Positions 36,801 to 44,560 of a stretch of 64,000 bases of DNA are shown here, piece after piece. The notes beneath the pieces were generated by a model. It was not told where the DNA came from and made no database searches. It was given only the letters and a program-made list of their open reading frames with translations. Made by a program: the position numbers and the translations under genes. The stretch's first letter is position 1. Each line of letters begins with the position of its first letter. The stretch is from assembly GCF_001983935.1 (NCBI RefSeq), contig NZ_CP017641.1, forward strand, positions 5,551,001 through 5,615,000, given 5' to 3'. The stretch is from Fuerstiella marisgermanici (GTDB taxonomy: Bacteria; Planctomycetota; Planctomycetia; Planctomycetales; Planctomycetaceae).

Positions 36801-37223
36801 CTCAAAGCCGGAATCCGGTGTGTACACAAAGTGCCCGTTGGAACTGAGTGTGATTGAACCATCGGAAGGACTGCCAACGAGCACGGCAGTCAGCGGGTCG
36901 AACTCCATGTCGAAGTCGTTGGCCAACACGCTTGCCTGGCTTTGGGCTGACGTGTCAAGCGAGTCATAAGCCACGTTGTACGCATCACTGGTGCCCCACG
37001 GAGCCATGCCTGACAACAGGGCTCGCGATTCCAAAGGTTCGCTGAAGTGCGTCCATGCCAAATGGCGGCGACGATTCTGCGGACGCATTAAAATCTGTCG
37101 AGGATCAAACCGAAGCCACAAACGCTGCAGCCTGTCAATGGCGAAGTGATATCGCCCCGAGGAACCTTGCACGTCTGGTATTCGAGCTGTGTTATGGTGC
37201 GTCCGAGCGTGATGAAATGGCAT
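30861..37223 (-). CDS. Giant RHS/YD-repeat protein with a truncated HINT start
   Basis: A 2120-residue surface or secreted protein. Near residues 57-71 is THFSEPLESRALLSG, a motif found at the start of many large planctomycete exported proteins. Residues ~80-165 form a cadherin/Ig-like domain (SVLANDFDMEFDPLTAVLVG). About 1500 residues of YD repeats follow, with an unusual alternating insert of the type DPDPDGVGSLTAPV. The RHS core (LYYYRARWYDPALGRFISED) is near residue 1835. After it come ~200 residues, then NCFVAGTQVVVLSPG, the first block of a HINT domain, and a membrane segment (FIIAIGAFTVASGLTV) with a basic end, and a stop. The start at 37223 has GGAGG upstream. It should form the shell that carries toxin tips. 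Confidence 0.92.
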   Translation of the reverse strand: MPFHHARTHHNTARIPDVQGSSGRYHFAIDRLQRLWLRFDPRQILMRPQNRRRHLAWTHFSEPLESRALLSGMAPWGTSDAYNVAYDSLDTSAQSQASVLANDFDMEFDPLTAVLVGSPSDGSITLSSNGHFVYTPDSGFEGSDSFTYQAYDGTGYSGTTTVSLTVATALTPATNLDDRSSAPASNLDSFHVSRHTGGVQIRNRITTGVELVYDSTTDPNPIIGVESEYVQDANSFNYPASVDAQLTLDTIVGTSVHYNASSSLFNGDVIRLTQQVDGSSLATGRYDYELAATVNFTSGGLTSSRTFTGSTHVVNRNVSEFGDNWSIADLDQLFIDSAGVLLVDGDNVASWFEDDSGTFVSPPGPLAFSTLVENMDDTYTLTDKYGNKAEFDEDGLLTEREDRNGNSTTYEYIDADSDTVVDEIETITDHYGRETTFAYTSGLLSSITDFASRVTTIGHDAYGRLTSITRPDPDGAGPIVAPATAYGYSGTTSQLDLVIDALSNDTEIDYDFAGRFDEATYEDTSDVSIVGYLGRGLVDLASGDGTPSDPADLYYPYGATMPPSGSGMMTDQMGNDSTYHVDRFGYMTGFKDALGNRTDIERNANGQPTKQTDPDPAGAPPRPVTEYTYDSDGNLTEIEFPDDTLNTMEYNSNNFMTSFTDELDQETTYTYDAYGNVDTITDPLDNDTEYTYNTEGLVTNITFPDPDGAGSLVAPEIDYTYDVDGRLTKVTNPDSTEVDYTWDSKDRITSVSDELDRVTSYTFDEIDRLLTSTLPDPDGVGGLAAPVTTFTYDAYGNRLTVTDAAGNVTSYDYDDRHRLIELTLPDPDGVGALTSPVLEWAYDAGGRLTTETDALGNDTTYAYDALGRTVSVTSPDPDGVGSQSAAVVSYLYDSLGRLTRITDPLSNQTNFEYDSRNRKVKQTDADPDGAGPLSSPVTEWEYDDAGQLSKSIDPLDFETTYAYDDNGNLTTVTLPDPDGVGSQTSPVYTYAYDDLDRRVSTTDPLSNVSSNVYDINSRIVQLTEPDPDGGGSQSSPVTEWEYDDAGQLTKFIDPLNRETVYDHDNLGRLTKTTQPDPDGVGSLTAPEYLATYDILGNVLTTTDPLGNVTSFDYDDLSRPIKRTDPDPDGVGSLTSPVTEWAYDAAGQRTLITDPLGRSTTLAYDDAGRLTAMTLPDPDGGGALAAPVYAYEWNAAGLATMITDALGNEVSFDYDNLNRRIEQTDPDPDGAGPLSAPVTQWEYDAAGQLVARINPSGAETTYDIDGLGRIIKTTNPDPDGGGSQISTEYEFTYDAVGNVLTRVDGLDKTSSRNYDNLYRLIGTTDANLGETEFAYDGVGNLVSLTDPEGNETTWTYDDLDRMIAETNELSKTRTREYDAAGNVTVMEDRNGRERQFSYDNLNRLTQEEWISALTVIHTIDYVYDAASQPTNVADDNSEYDFTYDDLGRLIEIDNSATPDAPAVVLEMAYDVGNRRTSLTTEVDSTDDFINTYVYDDLGRLTQVSQDEQSGGNSVAEKRVDFAYNSLSQFTEIVRYANVAGTLDVATSDYSYDSANRLTGLDHQHGATALSDYEWVYDSNGQLTSVTTVDGTDDFSYDDVGQVTDVDSDYQSDESYSYDDNGNRTNAGYTTGTNNQVTSDGTYNYEYDDEGNRTKKTAISGGDYVEYEWDHANRLTTVTFKTSGGTKTKEVSYVYDAFDRRIAKDVDSNGNGTVDSGERYAYDGIGMSDIVLVFDENGDLEERLLYGPAVDFPLASEDSSGNVVWFLADQQGTIRDVADYDSGTDTTSVVNHLTYGSFGAIVSQTNSTYSPRHAFTGREWDADAELYYYRARWYDPALGRFISEDPMGFGGADANLSRYVGNAPMNYTDPTGWQRNDNSRRWPDYLLNEIDDTQTFQWMATFQALTTGEPEIGFLNGLGTGFKAIVNSGADGLAGLVSLGFWDPDDVIEVDPTSDLGYESSLLIARIGAEAAIAAATLGLAEAAQAGRLGCQSSQIANSLLIYDTAGNLSSGAQGAHDILMTGEMTPSNTLQLISGVIGIAQMPNMKVPKPNCFVAGTQVVVLSPGTGKPAATGQSTDRNWEFIIAIGAFTVASGLTVRRKRSDLEAEAGSIKRAELSPEVS

Positions 37224-37731
37224 CTTCGTCCTCCGGGATCTTCTGTGGAATTACTCAGTGGCTGCGACTTCTCCGATGAAAATTGGTGATTCTGGGTGGA
37301 CCCGTTTATGACAATGCACACTCGAACTATTTCGCCCAACACGCATTCTGTGACGTCATGGGGAGTACAGGCCAGCCCCCCCCAACCCACGGGGCATCGT
37401 TCGAACCACGACTGGTACAATCCATCGAAAACTTGACCTATTTCCGAGAATGCAGCTGAAACAGCAAAAAACACGAAACAGTCAGGCTGAAAGTGTCATC
37501 GGTGCCATAATCCCCGATTACGGTCAAAGGTGTTGGCTGAATTGCCGATCCGCCTTTGCTATAAGGAGTTAGGGTAAACTTCGGGAATTCCTTCATGGAC
37601 AATAGAGCATTATTAGACACTTGGTCTTGCGGGTATACCCGTTCGGGTTGCCTGATCCTGTGTGTAGTTGTCTGAATATGCATTATTCCATTGGCTTGGA
37701 ACGAACCGTTTGGAAATTGGTAAAGCTAAAT
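37224..37731. other. Gap between RHS gene and plasmid-like module
   Basis: About 500 bp with no gene I can support; a minus-strand frame at 37438-37683 has no ribosome binding site or recognisable feature. It should contain the RHS promoter and perhaps the left junction of the plasmid-like module, but no attachment site could be identified. Confidence 0.35.
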
Positions 37732-38070
37732 TCAGGCGTGTCCGTTGAGGTCAAGCCATTGTTCTAGTGCCTGCTCCATGATGTCCTGGACGGTATAGGG
37801 CTCGACGCCCGCCAGTTGGCGTTGGAGCGAGACTCGTTTAATTGCGGAGGCGACTTCCGGGCGGCAGCGGGTGGTGACCGGGATACGACCGGTCATTTGT
37901 GGCAGAACAGGGGCCGCAGCAACGATAGGCGTTGCGGCCGTCCTGGGAACAGACGCGGCAGCGAAGGAGGGACCGGACGGTTTCTTTTCGCCGTAGATGA
38001 ATTCTTCCTCTTTCTCTGTGAGTTTCGAAGACTCCTTCACGCCTTCGACCAGTGAACGGCGTTCCGTCAT
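37732..38070 (-). CDS. ParA-partner, possible ribbon-helix-helix partition protein
   Basis: A 112-residue protein starting 4 bases inside the end of parA (translational coupling). The N-terminal half is charged then Ala/Pro-rich. The C-terminal ~45 residues (MTGRIPVTTRCRPEVASAIK, then YTVQDIMEQALEQWLDLNG) look like a ribbon-helix-helix or similar small DNA-binding domain. A small DNA-binding protein just downstream of parA is the normal place for a centromere-binding ParB-type partner. Specific ParB motifs are absent. Confidence 0.65.
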   Translation of the reverse strand: MTERRSLVEGVKESSKLTEKEEEFIYGEKKPSGPSFAAASVPRTAATPIVAAAPVLPQMTGRIPVTTRCRPEVASAIKRVSLQRQLAGVEPYTVQDIMEQALEQWLDLNGHA

Positions 38071-38753
38071 GCGGCCTCCTTCTTCTTACGCTTTGGTTTG
38101 CGTGGTTTCGCTTTCGTGGTCTTTGCTTCGGGCACGATCTCAGTAAAGAGGCGACGGACTTCTTTCGTTGCTTCTCGGGCACGCGCGCCGAGTTGCCAGA
38201 CGACGGCTCCCTGACCGGGAGCGTCGGCATAGATTTGCCGCAGCACCATGGGCGTGTCAGCCAGTGGCATATTCAACGCCTTTGCTGCCTCGACCATGTC
38301 CTGTGTGAGTCGGTATTTGCGGCCGACCATGCTCAATACGATCACGGCCGTTGGTCTCCCCGGATTCACGGTATGTGCTTGATGCAGCACTTTCGTGGCT
38401 TTCGCGAGGGCCCGGGCTTCGAGCATGGATGCCTTGCAGGGGAATATGGCCAGATCTGCGAAGAGCAGCAGTGTTCGGCTCGTTTCGGTGTTGCTGCCCG
38501 GACCATCGGCGATGACGTAGTCCACGTCGTTCGCGAGTTGCGGAAGTTCGTCGATGATTTCGTCCGGGCTTTCAAGGCGAACGGCTTCGACATCGGGACA
38601 GGCTTCGTTGATCCACTCGGACGAGCTGTGTTGCGTGTCGCAATCGGCGAGGATGACTCGGTGGCCCTGCTCATGGAGCCAGACGGCCAGATGCACAGCC
38701 AGCGTGGATTTGCCGACTCCGCCTTTGCTGTTGGTGACTGCGATGACTGTCAT
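38067..38753 (-). CDS. parA: ParA-type partition ATPase
   Basis: A 228-residue protein starting MTVIAVTNSKGGVGKST, with the deviant Walker A (KGGVGKST) of the ParA/MinD group. ILADCDTQHSSSEW is motif A', and DYVIADGPG the Walker B. There is no N-terminal DNA-binding extension, so it is of the short (type Ib-like) plasmid partition or ParA-orphan class. The C-terminal ~30 residues are a Lys-rich tail (KAKPRKPKRKKKEAA). Upstream in-frame codons were rejected because the P-loop should be at residue ~10. It works with the downstream small protein in segregating the replicon. Confidence 0.9.
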   Translation of the reverse strand: MTVIAVTNSKGGVGKSTLAVHLAVWLHEQGHRVILADCDTQHSSSEWINEACPDVEAVRLESPDEIIDELPQLANDVDYVIADGPGSNTETSRTLLLFADLAIFPCKASMLEARALAKATKVLHQAHTVNPGRPTAVIVLSMVGRKYRLTQDMVEAAKALNMPLADTPMVLRQIYADAPGQGAVVWQLGARAREATKEVRRLFTEIVPEAKTTKAKPRKPKRKKKEAA

Positions 38754-38928
38754 GTCATCAGCGTTAGCGCACTTCAAACGGTCTGGCAAGTAAAATGTGC
38801 AGCATGAAAACGTGTTGGGAGACACGATGGCTTTGTTGCCCGCCAACCATCCCGAAAGCAACGAAGTTGAATGGCAGGATTTGCAACAATCAAGTCACCA
38901 GAAAAGACTGTTGGATTACAGTCATGTA

Positions 38929-38944
38929 AGCATGTTTGCATGCT
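38929..38944. promoter_or_regulatory. Palindrome upstream of parA, operator or parS candidate
   Basis: AGCATG (38929-38934), TTTG, CATGCT (38939-38944), with a further AAGCATG at 38952-38958, lies 176 bp upstream of the parA start. Repeated AGCATG half-sites beside a partition operon suggest binding by the small ParA partner, as operator or centromere. Confidence 0.4.
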
Positions 38945-39491
38945 GGCAAGCAAGCATGTCAGCAATTCAACTGACACGCCTGCAATCCAGAAAGCCATCC
39001 GGCCAACAAGTCATGCTGAAGACTGTTTGACCGTAAAACAGGCACGTTAGCAACGCTAAGGGAAGACGTCTGTAAAATTCAATGACATTCCTTTGACACG
39101 TTTAGTCATTCAACTGACTTGCGAACTTCCTTCGGCAACGCTGACAGCGGGGTTCACTTTGTGACAGTTTCCGCCACGAACTTTGGGGCAGGTCGGGATA
39201 CTCCACGTACGATTCCAGTCGAGCATTAAGCTCTGTTCCTGGGGCAAAAGCTGTCGGGAGGTGAGTCTAACAGGATGTGAAGGAAGTCGCTGCGTTTGGA
39301 TGTTCAAGCGTGAGCAAACACGGTGGCGGCTGCCTGCCGTCGGCTTTCTTTTTCTGTGCAGAAAAGTAGGGATGCTGCGTCGTACTTGCTTTTTGGTGCA
39401 GGAGCGAAAACCAACAGCGGCTGGCGACACACCGCACACGGCATAATTTGATCCGTGGTGCTTTGAGGCAGGCATAGCTGCTATCGGATTT
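38945..39491. other. Non-coding stretch between parA region and repA
   Basis: Roughly 550 bp without a supported gene; frames on both strands lack initiation signals and features. It may include the repA transcript end and regulatory RNA for replication control, but nothing specific can be pointed out. Confidence 0.3.
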
Positions 39492-40922
39492 CTATAGGCA
39501 GCATTCCGCCATGGGATAGCGTTGCAGGATCTGTTTGTCGACCAGCAGCCGCAACTGCATCGTGCGGAAGGTGGGGAGGCTGAGGGCCTGCTGCTGCTCC
39601 GGATCGGCGGCTTTCATGGCCGCCTGTTCGAGCTTGTGGAGGTCGGCCACGCTGAGCTTCTCCCGAATCGCCTCGATGTGTGCTCGTTCTGCCATTACCG
39701 CCTGTTGTTCGGAGTTTTCGATCTGTTTTGCCTTCAGTTCGACCACCTTCCGTTGCTGCAAGCGTTGCTCGGCTGCGGCCCGTTCGGCCGGAGTTTTGTA
39801 TTCGGCCGGTGGCTGGAAGTCGCCGCGAATGGACTCCACCAGATAACCGGCGGGGTTCTTGAGGCTTTCGCGATCATTCTCCATGATCCAGTCGAACACG
39901 GCGATCTGGCGTGAGACAGCCTCGTCGTCGAAGGCGGCGGCCAGTTCTTCGGCCAGTTGCCGGCTCACGCCGCGTTGCATGAGATCCGCATCCAGCGGCC
40001 GGGTGTGTGGTTGAGCGTCAACGGCTTTGCCGGAGGCTCGCGTGAAGTTCACCCGCCACTGCTTGCCGCGTTTGACGTAGCGTTCTTCGCGTGTGCGGGG
40101 CACGAGATAGCCTTCCTGCTCCAGCTCTTCGATGGCAGGTCGCAACTTCTCCTTGATCTTGCCGCTGTTGTAGGTGCGGGCGAGTCCGATATGTTCGAAC
40201 GCGAATTCCTGCAGGTCGAACTCCCAGTGCATGCGGCCGCTGCCGAACCGTTTGTCCAGAAACCGAAACAGGCGTTTGGCGGTTGCGGTCTCCAGTTGCA
40301 GATAGAATCCAAAATCGAGTTTTTTGAAGTGCTTGCGCTGCATCGATTCAAAGAAGATTCGATTCCATGTGAAGCTGGACAGCGGCAGGTTGATCTGGTT
40401 GGAGTCCTTGTCGATTGTGCGTTGAGTTTCTCCCTCACACAACGTGACATTGTCGATCAGGCTGAAGATCTCGGACACCCAGCTGTCGGAGCGCCGCCAC
40501 GCATGCCGATAGTCCAGCGTGACGCTTTTCCAGCGAGCCAGCGATTCGCGAATGCGGTTGTAGGATTTGGCTCCCTGATTCCAGCCCAGCAACTTGATGA
40601 GCTCGTAGCGGGTGAAGTAGACGGTCGGTTCGCGAAACTGATGCTGCTGCTCGGTCAGGTGGATGAGTCCGAGCAGCACTTCTTCGTCTTTGGCGGTGGG
40701 CAGGCCGTAATGCGTGGGAGCCGTGACCAACAGCGATCGTTGAACTGCCTTCTGCCGGGATTCATCCCAGACTTTGTCAGTGAAAGTCAGCTTGTTACAG
40801 CCGTCCGGAGCTCGACTGGAGAGCAGAGCCAGCGGGAACTCGCAGAGGTTCAACTCATCACGAGCGTTGCCGGGATCGGGTTTGAAGCGAAGGATCTGAG
40901 CGGTGGGTTTTTCTCGAGCCAT
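39492..40922 (-). CDS. repA: Plasmid replication initiator protein A (RepA/RPA family)
   Basis: A 476-residue protein starting MAREKPTAQILRFKPDPGNA. The N-terminal half has the winged-helix pattern of replication initiator A proteins: KLTFTDKVWDESRQKAVQRS, FTRYELIKLLGWNQGAKSYN, ESLARWKSVTLDYRHAW, and a second winged helix at WNRIFFESMQRKHFKKLDFG onward. The C-terminal ~150 residues form a charged, Glu/Arg/Gln-rich helical tail. The gene points away from the AT-rich stretch and iterons immediately upstream, the standard layout of an iteron-controlled origin. It binds the iterons, opens the origin and represses itself in known systems. Confidence 0.85.
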   Translation of the reverse strand: MAREKPTAQILRFKPDPGNARDELNLCEFPLALLSSRAPDGCNKLTFTDKVWDESRQKAVQRSLLVTAPTHYGLPTAKDEEVLLGLIHLTEQQHQFREPTVYFTRYELIKLLGWNQGAKSYNRIRESLARWKSVTLDYRHAWRRSDSWVSEIFSLIDNVTLCEGETQRTIDKDSNQINLPLSSFTWNRIFFESMQRKHFKKLDFGFYLQLETATAKRLFRFLDKRFGSGRMHWEFDLQEFAFEHIGLARTYNSGKIKEKLRPAIEELEQEGYLVPRTREERYVKRGKQWRVNFTRASGKAVDAQPHTRPLDADLMQRGVSRQLAEELAAAFDDEAVSRQIAVFDWIMENDRESLKNPAGYLVESIRGDFQPPAEYKTPAERAAAEQRLQQRKVVELKAKQIENSEQQAVMAERAHIEAIREKLSVADLHKLEQAAMKAADPEQQQALSLPTFRTMQLRLLVDKQILQRYPMAECCL

Positions 40923-41040
40923 GACTCGACAGTGCCAGTGTCGTTCGATCAAGGCAAGCGAAAAATTACCGTGACCTGGGGGATAAAATCCTGCCCCTTC
41001 CGACAAGCTGTTTCAAAAAGAAACACCACCACCGTCGTCG

Positions 41041-41100
41041 CGCGCACGCGTTTGTTGATGTTTATTTCTTGTTTATATTATTTCTATGTTTACGTCCGGA
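41041..41100. other. AT-rich stretch, candidate origin-opening region
   Basis: The segment running through TTTGTTGATGTTTATTTCTT and TTATATTATTTCTATG is strikingly AT-rich in a GC-rich neighbourhood and sits between repA and the iterons. This is the expected place for the DNA unwinding element of an iteron plasmid; the repA promoter may also lie here. Confidence 0.55.
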
Positions 41101-41135
41101 ATCCGCTTTGTAAGTCAGTGGCTTGCGGATCGAAA

Positions 41136-41355
41136 TGTCCCTCAGATCACGTGCATCTGTCCCCCGAGTCACGGTATTTCATCCCTCAATTCACGGTATC
41201 GTGTCCCTCAGATCACGGTAATTCATCCCTCAGTTCACGTGAACTGGTCCCCCGAATCACGGTACCGCATCCTCAAAACAAATCGGCCTGTCTCGCCCTT
41301 CGAGTCACGGTGTGATGTCCCTCAGATCACGTGATGGCCTCCAAAGCACGGTATC
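41136..41355. repeat. Iteron array, candidate oriV
   Basis: Imperfect repeats of the type TGTCCCTCAGATCACGGTA start at 41136, 41158, 41180, 41202, 41224 and about 41246, then with more divergence near 41268, 41294, 41316 and 41338. The start-to-start period is 22 bp (two helical turns), placing all sites on one face of the helix. Alternating CCCTCA and CCCCCGA variants are seen. The array abuts repA's upstream region and is the strongest evidence for a plasmid-type replication origin. Confidence 0.85.
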
Positions 41356-41385
41356 GGAAGACCGGTTCAGATTTGGCGGCAGATC

Positions 41386-41568
41386 TCAGGCGAGTCGATT
41401 CCGGCGGGAAGCATTCGCCTCCGCGAGCGACGTTTCGAAGTGAGAATAGGCTCGCCACTTGGTGCGATCCGAATCGGGCAGACCGTTCGAGCCAGCGTAT
41501 TCTTCGATGAAGGCCATGAAGGCACAGGAATGGAAAAGGTCGTCCAGGATTGCCTCAGAGTCAGACAT
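41386..41568 (-). CDS. Small unknown protein of the plasmid module
   Basis: A 60-residue protein (MSDSEAILDDLFHSCAFMAF start) with GGAGG 8-9 bases before ATG 41568, starting 12 bp after the preceding gene's stop, so in one operon with it. It is acidic then basic, probably helical. No family recognised. Confidence 0.6.
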   Translation of the reverse strand: MSDSEAILDDLFHSCAFMAFIEEYAGSNGLPDSDRTKWRAYSHFETSLAEANASRRNRLA

Positions 41569-41580
41569 GCGGCATCCTCC

Positions 41581-41985
41581 TCACACCGTTTTTTCGGACG
41601 GTGCCCCGAACAATCGCTCTGCGGTGTACTCGAGCGTGTCCCAGCCGACATCCGGGGATGTTGTGTTGTAGTGAAGAGCTTCATGGACGACGCAGCTGGC
41701 CTGTTCAACAGTCAGGTCCGGTCGGACTTCCAGCACGTCGCGGTAAGACCAGACGATTGCGGTTTGGCCGAAAGCCGCCATCAACGGGAGCAGATAAGCA
41801 TCCTGATGCAGCTCACCGTGAGAATCGTTGATCGCCACGATATGAATCGGAGCATCGTGTTCGGACAGGGACGTGCGGAATCCAAGCCTGAGTTGTTCGG
41901 TGATTCCCCGACGAAACTCCTCTTCCGAAACATCTTCGGCAACGTTGAGGGTAATGGTGGTCGTGAGTTGGACGTGTCGTGGCAT
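41581..41985 (-). CDS. Small plasmid-module protein, paralogue of the one at 44882-45235
   Basis: A 134-residue protein from ATG 41985 with AAGGAG upstream. The C-terminal half reads VLEVRPDLTVEQASCVVHEA and ends WDTLEYTAERLFG. The same pattern (VHEVRSDLTDDQAWTVLQDI, WHVIENAAERLYG) occurs in the protein at 44882. Both begin with a beta-rich segment. The family has no known function to me; the C-terminal helices look like a small binding domain. The presence of two diverged copies on one module suggests useful specialisation. Confidence 0.72.
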   Translation of the reverse strand: MPRHVQLTTTITLNVAEDVSEEEFRRGITEQLRLGFRTSLSEHDAPIHIVAINDSHGELHQDAYLLPLMAAFGQTAIVWSYRDVLEVRPDLTVEQASCVVHEALHYNTTSPDVGWDTLEYTAERLFGAPSEKTV

Positions 41986-42242
41986 ATCAATCTCCTTTCG
42001 ATGGTGGTTAATAGGGTTATCTTGTTCGGTCGTCATTGGCCAGGAAGAAATGCCAACGACGACCGATGACCGGCTGCGGCTTTAGCTTGCCATTCTGAGA
42101 GCCACAGATGTGGTGATGTCACGGGCACGGAGACGGACCGGCAACGCTGGGTTTACACCAACAGCCCGGCCTGCAGCAGCACGGTGGCGGTCATAGGCAA
42201 CCGGAACGCCACCTTCCGCTGCATCGCGCCGGTGATGATCCG

Positions 42243-43547
42243 TTACTTTCGCGGCGGCATGAAGGCGACAGCGGTCAGCGGGATGTCGAACTGTTGATGA
42301 CCTTCCTTTGAGTCACAGGAGAACCAGCCATTGACAACTCTGGTATAGATCTTCGTTTCCGCCCCGTCCCGCTTGACCATTCGGAGCCGGACATAATCGC
42401 ATCGCCATTTGTCATCGCCCGCGAGGGCCGCCATGCGGATGCTCTTGATGTTGCGGGCCGGACAGTCAAACTCGAATTCGAACTGATCAATGGCCCCGAC
42501 GCGGCGGATGCCCCTTCCCCGAAGTACCCGTTGATCGTCAGCGTTGCCGTTGAGCATCACGACCATCTTCAGGTCGCGGGTGTTCGCCCATCGCCGGTTG
42601 GACGTCTTGGTTTCGAAGTACAGGGTGAACTCGGTGATTTCCTTGAGCTTCTTTTCGATTTTCAACTCGTCAGGGTTAGCTTCAAACTCATAGGTCTCGT
42701 AGCCCGGCCGTTGCAGAACCACCTCATCGCCGGGCGACAGACTCAGCGTGGTCGGTGTTTTGCGTTTGGCCTTCTTCCCGTCGACGAAAATGGTGGCAGC
42801 TTTGGGTGTCGTGACGATCCGAACGCGAATGTCACGGGCCTCGGCCACACTCCATGTGGAGAGAAGTATCGTCGAGGCGAGCAGCATTTGCGGCATCGGC
42901 CTTCGATTCGCTGCAGGAAAACACTGCCGCACCGACGCGGCAGAGCTTGATGGCACCACGCTCGCCAGGGCGGACAGATACTGCACCATCAACACGATGC
43001 CGCCCAGACCCGGCAGGACCAGGCTGGAACGATTCATTGCCGCCACAATCGTGATCACCACCAACACACCGCAGGCGATGATCGCCGAGTGACGAGCACC
43101 CAGCAACGCACCGGTTGATCCGCAGCGAAGCAATCTCCGAATGCCGAGCAGTGCAGCGATACACAGCAGGGCCATTGATGCGGCGGGCCAGGATCCCGCC
43201 GCGACGGATGTACCGGCCAGAAGTATCGCGGCGGCAAGTTGTGTGGCAAGGCTGGTCTTCAGCCGGACAGGTATCGCCCGCTTTCGGCCACGTGGAAACG
43301 ATGATTGAACGGTGGGAAGTCCGCCTGCGGCGGACGAGGCGAATGGGTGAGAATGGAAAGCTGCCATGGATCGAGTGCCCCGTGCCAAACGTGGAAAACC
43401 CGCCGGGGAGAACGCTTCTCCCCATTGGCGGGCTGACCAACACACCCCAAAGGATGCATCGACAGCGCGCACCGATTCCGCAGAATGAAACATGCTGGGG
43501 AAACACTCGCACAGATAACGTTCCGAGGAACGCCTATTTGCGAGCAA
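42243..43547 (-). CDS. Membrane/secreted protein with PEGA-like domain
   Basis: The reliable part is the C-terminal ~220 residues. After a signal-like segment (MLLASTILLSTWSVAEA) comes a PEGA-type beta domain (VRIVTTPKAATIFVDGKKAK, LSLSPGDEVVLQRPGYETYE), then a possible PLAT/beta-sandwich domain (LKMVVMLNGNADDQRVL... WRCDYVRLRMVKRDG). The same frame stays open upstream and would add about three to four hydrophobic segments (LLCIAALLGIRRLL, IIACGVLVVITIVAA), giving up to 434 residues. The start is therefore uncertain: 43547 is the longest and 42896 the shortest sensible choice. PEGA domains are usually surface-exposed. It is the only clearly exported protein of the plasmid module apart from the TlpA-like lipoprotein. 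Confidence 0.55.
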   Translation of the reverse strand: MLANRRSSERYLCECFPSMFHSAESVRAVDASFGVCWSARQWGEAFSPAGFPRLARGTRSMAAFHSHPFASSAAGGLPTVQSSFPRGRKRAIPVRLKTSLATQLAAAILLAGTSVAAGSWPAASMALLCIAALLGIRRLLRCGSTGALLGARHSAIIACGVLVVITIVAAMNRSSLVLPGLGGIVLMVQYLSALASVVPSSSAASVRQCFPAANRRPMPQMLLASTILLSTWSVAEARDIRVRIVTTPKAATIFVDGKKAKRKTPTTLSLSPGDEVVLQRPGYETYEFEANPDELKIEKKLKEITEFTLYFETKTSNRRWANTRDLKMVVMLNGNADDQRVLRGRGIRRVGAIDQFEFEFDCPARNIKSIRMAALAGDDKWRCDYVRLRMVKRDGAETKIYTRVVNGWFSCDSKEGHQQFDIPLTAVAFMPPRK

Positions 43548-43867
43548 TGAGCCCGAAGCCTAAACTTCGACATAGCTGATCGTCCTTTCTAGCGAAGGGC
43601 GTGAGGTCAGGGTCGGCAGGGTGTTAGCGCACCCTGTCGGCCTGTCTTAATTATGCGAACGGTGCTGCGGGATTACAAGACGGATCGGGTGGTTGTACGG
43701 AAGTTGTTGGCGCAGAGGTGGCCCCCCTTCAACACCCCTGTCGGCGATCGTAAATATCCAGTGCTTCTGGCGGAGCGTTTTTCCCATCCGGGGTGTCTGG
43801 GCGGTCATTCGCTGTTTCGACGTGACCAACTCGAATGATGAATGTTCCCACGTTGAAAAAGTTCCTG

Positions 43868-44407
43868 ATGAATGAGAAGATCCGGGTTGTGTGCGGCGAA
43901 TGCGACAAGAAGCTGGCTTGCCCGGCATCTGCGGCGGGGCGGAAAGTGAAATGCCCCTCCTGCGGTACCACGATCCGCGTTCCCGGTGCAGATCGTGGCG
44001 GAGAAACCTCTGGCACGCCGACACGCAAGAAGCGGCGTGCTCCTGAAACCGGTGCGGGCAGGCGGAGACGCCCATCTGCAGCAGGCAACGACAATCCTTA
44101 TCAAAGTCCCGCACCGGGGTCGGCAGACGACATGCCGCCTAGATCGAAGAAGGGTGCGAAAAGGAGCAAGAAGAAGCCGGCGTCTGGCGACCTGCACTGG
44201 TCGCGAAAAATGATTGTCGGCGCCGGCATCATGGGGGCTTCGCTCGCTTCGAACGCCGTTCAACTGGCTATTCAGGGACCGCCCAACATGCGGACCGCGG
44301 AAGGTAAGGGGCAGGCTTTGGGACAGGCGTTTGTGACAATCGGTGGACTCATTTTCGGATTGGTCATCGTGGTACGCAGCTTCCGGGCGAACCGAGGGAA
44401 GAACTGA
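43868..44407 (+). CDS. Zinc-ribbon membrane protein
   Basis: A 179-residue protein with an N-terminal zinc ribbon (VVCGECDKKLACPASAAGRK, then CPSCG) typical of planctomycete proteins with MJ0042-like fingers. A Pro/Lys/Arg-rich linker follows, then two hydrophobic segments near the C-terminus (MIVGAGIMGASLASNAVQLA and GGLIFGLVIVVR). The start could be 43835 or 43868; the latter places the ribbon near the N-terminus. Function unknown. Confidence 0.6.
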   Translation: MNEKIRVVCGECDKKLACPASAAGRKVKCPSCGTTIRVPGADRGGETSGTPTRKKRRAPETGAGRRRRPSAAGNDNPYQSPAPGSADDMPPRSKKGAKRSKKKPASGDLHWSRKMIVGAGIMGASLASNAVQLAIQGPPNMRTAEGKGQALGQAFVTIGGLIFGLVIVVRSFRANRGKN

Positions 44408-44560
44408 ACCCGACGGATGTGATCACCGTTGATCGAGCCAGCGGCAATGACTGCCATCACGCAGGAAAGAGTCGTCGCAATCCGACCGCCGTTACGCAAT
44501 AGAAAATGGTTGCGGCTGTCTGCCTGTTGTGCCATGGTTGACGCAACGGAGGGTAACATT

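Noticed and set aside
41136-41355. CRISPR-like array
   Set aside because: The repeats follow each other with only a few variable bases and no spacers of constant length. They lie beside repA and fit iterons.
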